From: Clostridia bacterium
GTDB lineage: Bacteria; Bacillota; Clostridia; Christensenellales; Aristaeellaceae
Direction: 5' to 3'
DNA length: 64,000 nt
Assembly: GCA_017431005.1 (NCBI GenBank)
Contig: JAFRLY010000024.1
Location: 25,860 to 89,859, forward strand
Both the position numbers and the translations under genes were made by a program. The notes beneath the pieces were generated by a model. That model searched no databases. It worked only from the letters and a program-made list of their open reading frames with translations, and had not been told where the DNA came from. Shown piece by piece: positions 60,479 to 64,000 of the stretch. Within the stretch, counting starts at the first letter, position 1. Each line of letters opens with the position of its first letter.

Positions 60479-62055
60479 ATAATTTCCCTCAGCCCCTGTC
60501 CTGGACTGAAGCTTCCCTGCGCGCCGCTGTGCTGAAAAAGTGCCGCCTGTCCCCGGATCAGCTGCTGGGCGTACATGTCGTCCGCCGTTCAGTGGATGCC
60601 CGGGATAAGCAGGATGTGCATTTTGTTTTTTCCCTGGATCTGGAGCTCCGGAATGAGTCTGCAGTCCTGAAGCGCTGCCCTTTCCTGTCTCCTGCGCCTG
60701 AAACGATAAAAATGCCGCTGCCCGCCGCAGCCTTCTCCTCTCCGCCGCTGGTGGTCGGAGCCGGGCCTGCGGGTCTTTTCGCCGCGCTGACGCTCGCCCG
60801 GGCCGGTGCACGGCCGGTCCTGATTGAGCGCGGCAGGCCGGTGGATCTGCGCACCGCGGATGTGCGGCGGCTGGAAACCTGCGGCGAACTCGATCCGGAA
60901 TCAAATGTGCAGTTCGGTGAAGGCGGCGCGGGCGCTTTTTCAGACGGCAAGCTGACCTGCGGCATCAAGTCGCCTTATATCCGGGACGTGCTGGAGACCT
61001 TTGTGGCCCACGGCGCGCCGGAGGAGATTCTGACAGATCAGAAGCCGCATATCGGCACGGACCGCCTGAAGGGTGTTGTCGCCGGTATCCGCGGGGAGAT
61101 TCTTTCCCTGGGCGGCGAGGTCCGTTTCGAAACGAAGCTGGAGCGCCTGATCCTCCGGCAGGGGCACCTGGCCGGCGCCGTTGTTTCCTGCCGCGGGGAG
61201 GAATCGGAAATTGAAACCGATACGCTGCTGCTGTGCATCGGCCACTCTGCCCGGGATACCATGCGGCAGCTGTATGCGCAGGGAATTGCGATGACCCGGA
61301 AGCCTTTCGCCGTCGGTGTCCGGATCGAGCATCCCCGGGAGATGATCGACCGGGCCCAGTACGGCCGGTCTGCCGGTCATCCCGCCCTGGGTGCCGCCTC
61401 CTATAAGCTGAATTGCCATACCCCGGACGGCCGGGGTGTCTATACCTTCTGCATGTGTCCCGGCGGCCGGGTGATCGCCGCCGCCTCCGAGCCGGAGGGG
61501 GTCGTTACCAATGGAATGAGTCTTCATGCCCGGGCTGACGTCAACAGCAATGCCGCGCTGCTGGTCGGTGTCCGGCCGGAGGATTTCGCCGGCAGTCATC
61601 CCCTGGCGGGCTTTGATTTTCAGCGGGAGCTCGAGTATGCCGCCTGGCGGGCGGCAGGCGGAGCCTTCCGCGCTCCGGCCCAGCGGGTGGAGGATTTTCT
61701 GGCCGGCCGGGAGACGGTAGCTTTCGGTGAGGTTCAGCCCTCCTATCTGCCCGGTGTGACGCCGGCGGATCTGCGGGCTGTGCTTCCCTCCTTTGTCACA
61801 GACAATCTGAGGCTGGCGATGCCCGCGCTGAATGCGCAGCTGAAGGGCTTCGCCCTGCCGGATGCGGTGCTCACCGGTCCTGAAACCCGTTCCTCCTCCC
61901 CTGTGCGGATTCCCCGCGCGGAGTCCGGGGAGGCGGAATCCCTGCCCGGTCTGTTCCCCGTCGGGGAAGGCGCCGGCTACGCCGGCGGAATCGTCTCCTC
62001 CGCGGTGGACGGGATCGCCGCCGCCCGGAAAGCACTCTCCGTAGCAAACATTTGA
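60466..62055 (+). CDS. FAD-dependent oxidoreductase of the NAD(P)/FAD-utilizing dehydrogenase type
   Basis: This 529-residue protein has a short N-terminal domain (1-85, RSVDARDKQDVHFVFSLDLEL), a Rossmann FAD-binding motif PLVVGAGPAGLFAALTLARAG, and segments VQFGEGGAGAFSDGKLTCG and GEGAGYAGGIVSSAVDGI that recur in this uncharacterised family. It lacks the cysteines of disulphide reductases. The substrate is unknown, although relatives are widespread and often next to housekeeping genes. The ATG lies 13 bp inside truA, so it is coupled. It ends 11 bp before the Mbeg1-like gene start at 62067. Confidence 0.88.
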   Translation: MLRLNNFPQPLSWTEASLRAAVLKKCRLSPDQLLGVHVVRRSVDARDKQDVHFVFSLDLELRNESAVLKRCPFLSPAPETIKMPLPAAAFSSPPLVVGAGPAGLFAALTLARAGARPVLIERGRPVDLRTADVRRLETCGELDPESNVQFGEGGAGAFSDGKLTCGIKSPYIRDVLETFVAHGAPEEILTDQKPHIGTDRLKGVVAGIRGEILSLGGEVRFETKLERLILRQGHLAGAVVSCRGEESEIETDTLLLCIGHSARDTMRQLYAQGIAMTRKPFAVGVRIEHPREMIDRAQYGRSAGHPALGAASYKLNCHTPDGRGVYTFCMCPGGRVIAAASEPEGVVTNGMSLHARADVNSNAALLVGVRPEDFAGSHPLAGFDFQRELEYAAWRAAGGAFRAPAQRVEDFLAGRETVAFGEVQPSYLPGVTPADLRAVLPSFVTDNLRLAMPALNAQLKGFALPDAVLTGPETRSSSPVRIPRAESGEAESLPGLFPVGEGAGYAGGIVSSAVDGIAAARKALSVANI

Positions 62056-62066
62056 GGATTACCTGC

Positions 62067-63776
62067 ATGAATGAAAAAGCGGTTGAACAGAGCAAGGGCA
62101 GCATACTGTCCTATATCTGCTGGCGCGGTGACCTCTCCTTTCAGAGTGATCCCTGGAATGAAATCGACAGCCTGCTCATGGCGGAGGTTGCCTATGTGAA
62201 CTTCGGCGAAAACGAGCGGACCTTTGACAATCCGCAGCGTCTGCTTTTCGCGGACCTGCTGACGACGGATATCCTGAGCCGTTATCCGCTTCGTGTGCCG
62301 TCGAACTCCCTGAAGGATCACAGCCAGCTGATGCCGCTCCTGGCGAAAAGCCGGAGATTCCGGAACATCCGGATTCTGGACCAGGTGAACATAGTGGATG
62401 AAGAAAGGAATATGCAGTTTTCCGCGCTGACGCTTCAGGTGCCTGATGTGGGGACAGTGGTGGCTTTCCGGGGCACGGATCCTACCGTGACCGGCTGGAA
62501 AGAAGATTTCATGATGAGCTACGAATGCCCCGTTCCCGCGCAGGCCGAAGCCGTAAAATATCTGAAGGCTGCCGCGGACAGAACCCGGGGAGATCTCTGT
62601 CTGACCGGCCACAGCAAAGGCGGCAATCTTGCGATCTATGCGGCTGCTCATTCCGGCGCGCCGGTACGTTCCCGCCTGAAGGCCGTATGCTCCTTCGACG
62701 GGCCGGGACTGGATGACGCCACCATGGAGTCTGAAGGCTACAAAGCGATCCTCCCGGTCATCCATTCCGTTGTTCCGGAAAACTCCGTCGTAGGGCTCCT
62801 GATGAATTATCATCCGGTTTACAAAGTCGTCGAATCCGCCGCCATTTCCGTTCTGCAGCACAACCCGTTCAGCTGGATCGTCCTGGGCAAGACATTCTCT
62901 GAGCTGGAGGATGTTTCCATCCAGTCCAGAGTAATCGACCGGACAATGCACGAGTGGCTGAATGCGTGCACGCCGGAGCAGCGCAGAATCTTTGTTCATA
63001 CAGTCTTTTCCGTCCTTGAAAACAGAAAAAGGCTGAAGGCAGGCAGCACGAAGCAGGATAATCCTTCCGGAACGGACAGCGCTGCCATGATGATGACGCT
63101 TCGGCTGTTCAGCAGCCTGTTCCTCCTGCAGGGAAAAAACACATGGTTCACACGTATCGCGAATCCGCTGTCTGAAAGCATGTCTGCGCTGCGGAAAAGC
63201 CTGACAGAAACCGGGGAGCATCATTTTCAGTCTGACAGAATCGCGGTTGACAACCGGGAAAACGGTTTCTCCGCGGTGGAGGATGAAACCAGAAGAATCG
63301 CCCATTTCTGCGGGCTGAACGCGAAGGAAGGGCTGCAGCTGCAGCTGTTTGCGGAAGAAATGCTGAGCATGGTGCATGCCGTCTCCGGGGAAATGCAGGG
63401 AACGTTCTGGGTGGAAAATGAGAAGAGGCGGTATGATCTGCATCTGGAAACCCGGACGGTCATGGACAGAAGCAAACGCGAAATGCTGCTCCTCTCTTCT
63501 TCCTCCCGAAAAAACGCGGCCGCCGGAAGCTTCCTCGGCCGTTTGCGCGACATATTTGAAAAAGCCATGCTCTCCGACTGGGATGAGGATTACTTCCAGC
63601 TCTCCGGGGAAAGGCAGAACCATCCGGGCATTTCCGATCAGGAATGGGACCGGTATGAGCAGTCCGTCCTCCTGCGGCTGGCTGACGACGTGCGGATCGG
63701 AATCCGCGGGAACAAGGTCAGCATGACGGTGACCAAAACGTTCCCTGCCGCCTGCATGGAACCATCTCTGGCCTGA
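62067..63776 (+). CDS. Mbeg1-like alpha/beta hydrolase fused to an HATPase-like C-terminal domain
   Basis: The protein has 569 residues. The N-terminal part (about 15-270) is a DUF2974/Mbeg1-like hydrolase with the nucleophile elbow TGHSKGGNLAIYAA (Ser183) and CSFDGPGLDD supplying a likely Asp. A helical linker follows, and then about 410-560 resembles a GHKL/HATPase domain (FCGLNAKEGLQLQLFAEEML, LETRTVMDRSKREMLLLSSS). Some of the usual N and G box residues are missing, so activity is unsure. Start ATG 62067 has GAGG nine bases upstream. The group II intron end starts nine bases after its stop. Confidence 0.82.
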   Translation: MNEKAVEQSKGSILSYICWRGDLSFQSDPWNEIDSLLMAEVAYVNFGENERTFDNPQRLLFADLLTTDILSRYPLRVPSNSLKDHSQLMPLLAKSRRFRNIRILDQVNIVDEERNMQFSALTLQVPDVGTVVAFRGTDPTVTGWKEDFMMSYECPVPAQAEAVKYLKAAADRTRGDLCLTGHSKGGNLAIYAAAHSGAPVRSRLKAVCSFDGPGLDDATMESEGYKAILPVIHSVVPENSVVGLLMNYHPVYKVVESAAISVLQHNPFSWIVLGKTFSELEDVSIQSRVIDRTMHEWLNACTPEQRRIFVHTVFSVLENRKRLKAGSTKQDNPSGTDSAAMMMTLRLFSSLFLLQGKNTWFTRIANPLSESMSALRKSLTETGEHHFQSDRIAVDNRENGFSAVEDETRRIAHFCGLNAKEGLQLQLFAEEMLSMVHAVSGEMQGTFWVENEKRRYDLHLETRTVMDRSKREMLLLSSSSRKNAAAGSFLGRLRDIFEKAMLSDWDEDYFQLSGERQNHPGISDQEWDRYEQSVLLRLADDVRIGIRGNKVSMTVTKTFPAACMEPSLA

Positions 63777-63784
63777 TATGCATA

Positions 63785-64000
63785 ATAGGGTAGAGGGAGG
63801 GCGTTAGCCCTCGCCCCTCCCGTTGCACCGTACGTACCGGTCAGGTATACGGCGCTACATCGTAGCATGGTTTCAAGTATTTCTCAGGTAATAAGCAAGA
63901 GGATCGATCAAACCCGGTCGGTTCTCTTTCTTATTGGGCATGGAAAGTACTTTCTGGCTTAGCAGGTAGTTGACCACATTCATACCGCATCTGCGGTATA
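63785..64000 (-). mobile_element. Group II intron, 3' end (minus strand, truncated by window)
   Basis: On the minus strand the intron-encoded protein stop is followed by a domain V-like hairpin (GCGCCGTATACC-loop-GGTA-CG-TACGGTGC, with the two-base CG bulge typical of domain V). Then comes a domain VI-like stem (GGGAGGGGCGAGGGC with GCCCTCCCTCTACCC) and the end CTACCCTAT. This matches the layout of bacterial group II introns. The 3' splice site would be at about 63785. The 5' part lies beyond the window. Confidence 0.8.
63873..64000 (-). CDS. C-terminal end of the intron-encoded protein (probable maturase)
   Basis: Forty-two codons are visible, reading YRRCGMNVVNYLLSQKVLSM and ending YYLRNT before TGA (63873-63875). 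I cannot prove a reverse-transcriptase/maturase from this tail alone. The assignment rests on its position directly before the domain V/VI-like structure. The protein continues past the right edge. Confidence 0.6.
   Translation of the reverse strand, partial: YRRCGMNVVNYLLSQKVLSMPNKKENRPGLIDPLAYYLRNT

Overview
The window is GC-rich DNA from a Gram-positive, Firmicutes-type (Clostridia) anaerobe. Supporting features are a class A RNase P RNA, strong Shine-Dalgarno sites, sigma-A promoters (TTGACA-N17-TATAAT type), an exact CtsR-type operator, the EcfA1-EcfA2-EcfT-TruA block, LCP and L,D-transpeptidase wall enzymes, and Lgt/NusG-II/Gx-type envelope proteins. The closest guess is a gut or rumen Christensenellales-like lineage; that is inference from gene content, not a database match. 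No plasmid, phage or CRISPR locus is seen. The only clear mobile DNA is the 3' end of a group II intron at the right edge.

Region 1 (1-1.6 kb): the N-terminal 250 codons of a TraX-family membrane protein (minus), rnpB with its own promoter, and convergent tadA. Region 2 (1.7-7.25 kb) is the most interesting block. It is a divergent flavin-based extracellular electron-transfer locus. Leftward are a secreted fumarate-reductase-like flavoprotein with three FMN-binding domains and a membrane-anchored FMN-binding protein whose long acidic tail carries eight MR(E/V)RPxF motifs. Rightward are a NusG-domain-II lipoprotein and a Gx-type membrane protein, resembling EetA/EetB. Region 3 (7.2-14.4 kb): envelope-linked genes (secreted protein, PIG-L-like deacetylase, divergent Lgt homologue, phosphodiester-glycosidase-like protein, beta-lactamase-fold serine hydrolase, heparinase II/III-like protein).

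Region 4 (14.5-25.3 kb): an hsp20 gene behind two CtsR-type boxes, a MATE transporter, tRNA-Gln and tRNA-Glu, a secreted parvulin foldase, the translation GTPases TypA and RF3, an SDR enzyme and a multi-PG-binding L,D-transpeptidase. Region 5 (25.4-33.8 kb, plus strand): LCP protein, DUF3298-like protein, a zinc-ribbon membrane protein, branched-chain aminotransferase, unknown protein, RluA-type pseudouridine synthase, GH27 alpha-galactosidase and a 66-residue zinc-binding protein. Region 6 (33.9-41.7 kb, minus): zinc-ribbon membrane protein with chitobiase-C-like domains, a helical repeat protein, hslO, a methyltransferase, a DUF624-like membrane protein, a phosphohexomutase and acpS.

Region 7 (41.8-48.8 kb, plus): a MoxR-DUF58-transglutaminase-zinc ribbon-TPM operon. 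Region 8 (48.8-55.3 kb, minus): metallo-hydrolase, small hypothetical, CapA-like protein, a 36-residue membrane peptide, and a large secreted SH3 protein with three Pro/Thr/Glu repeat tracts. Region 9 (55.4-63.8 kb, plus): GNAT acetyltransferase, metallophosphoesterase, the tightly overlapping ecfA1-ecfA2-ecfT-truA-FAD oxidoreductase chain, and an Mbeg1-like hydrolase fused to an ATPase-like C-terminal domain. The group II intron end begins 9 bp after that gene.

Common themes are cell-envelope biology and translational coupling: many genes overlap by 4 bp or use TTG/GTG starts behind strong ribosome-binding sites.
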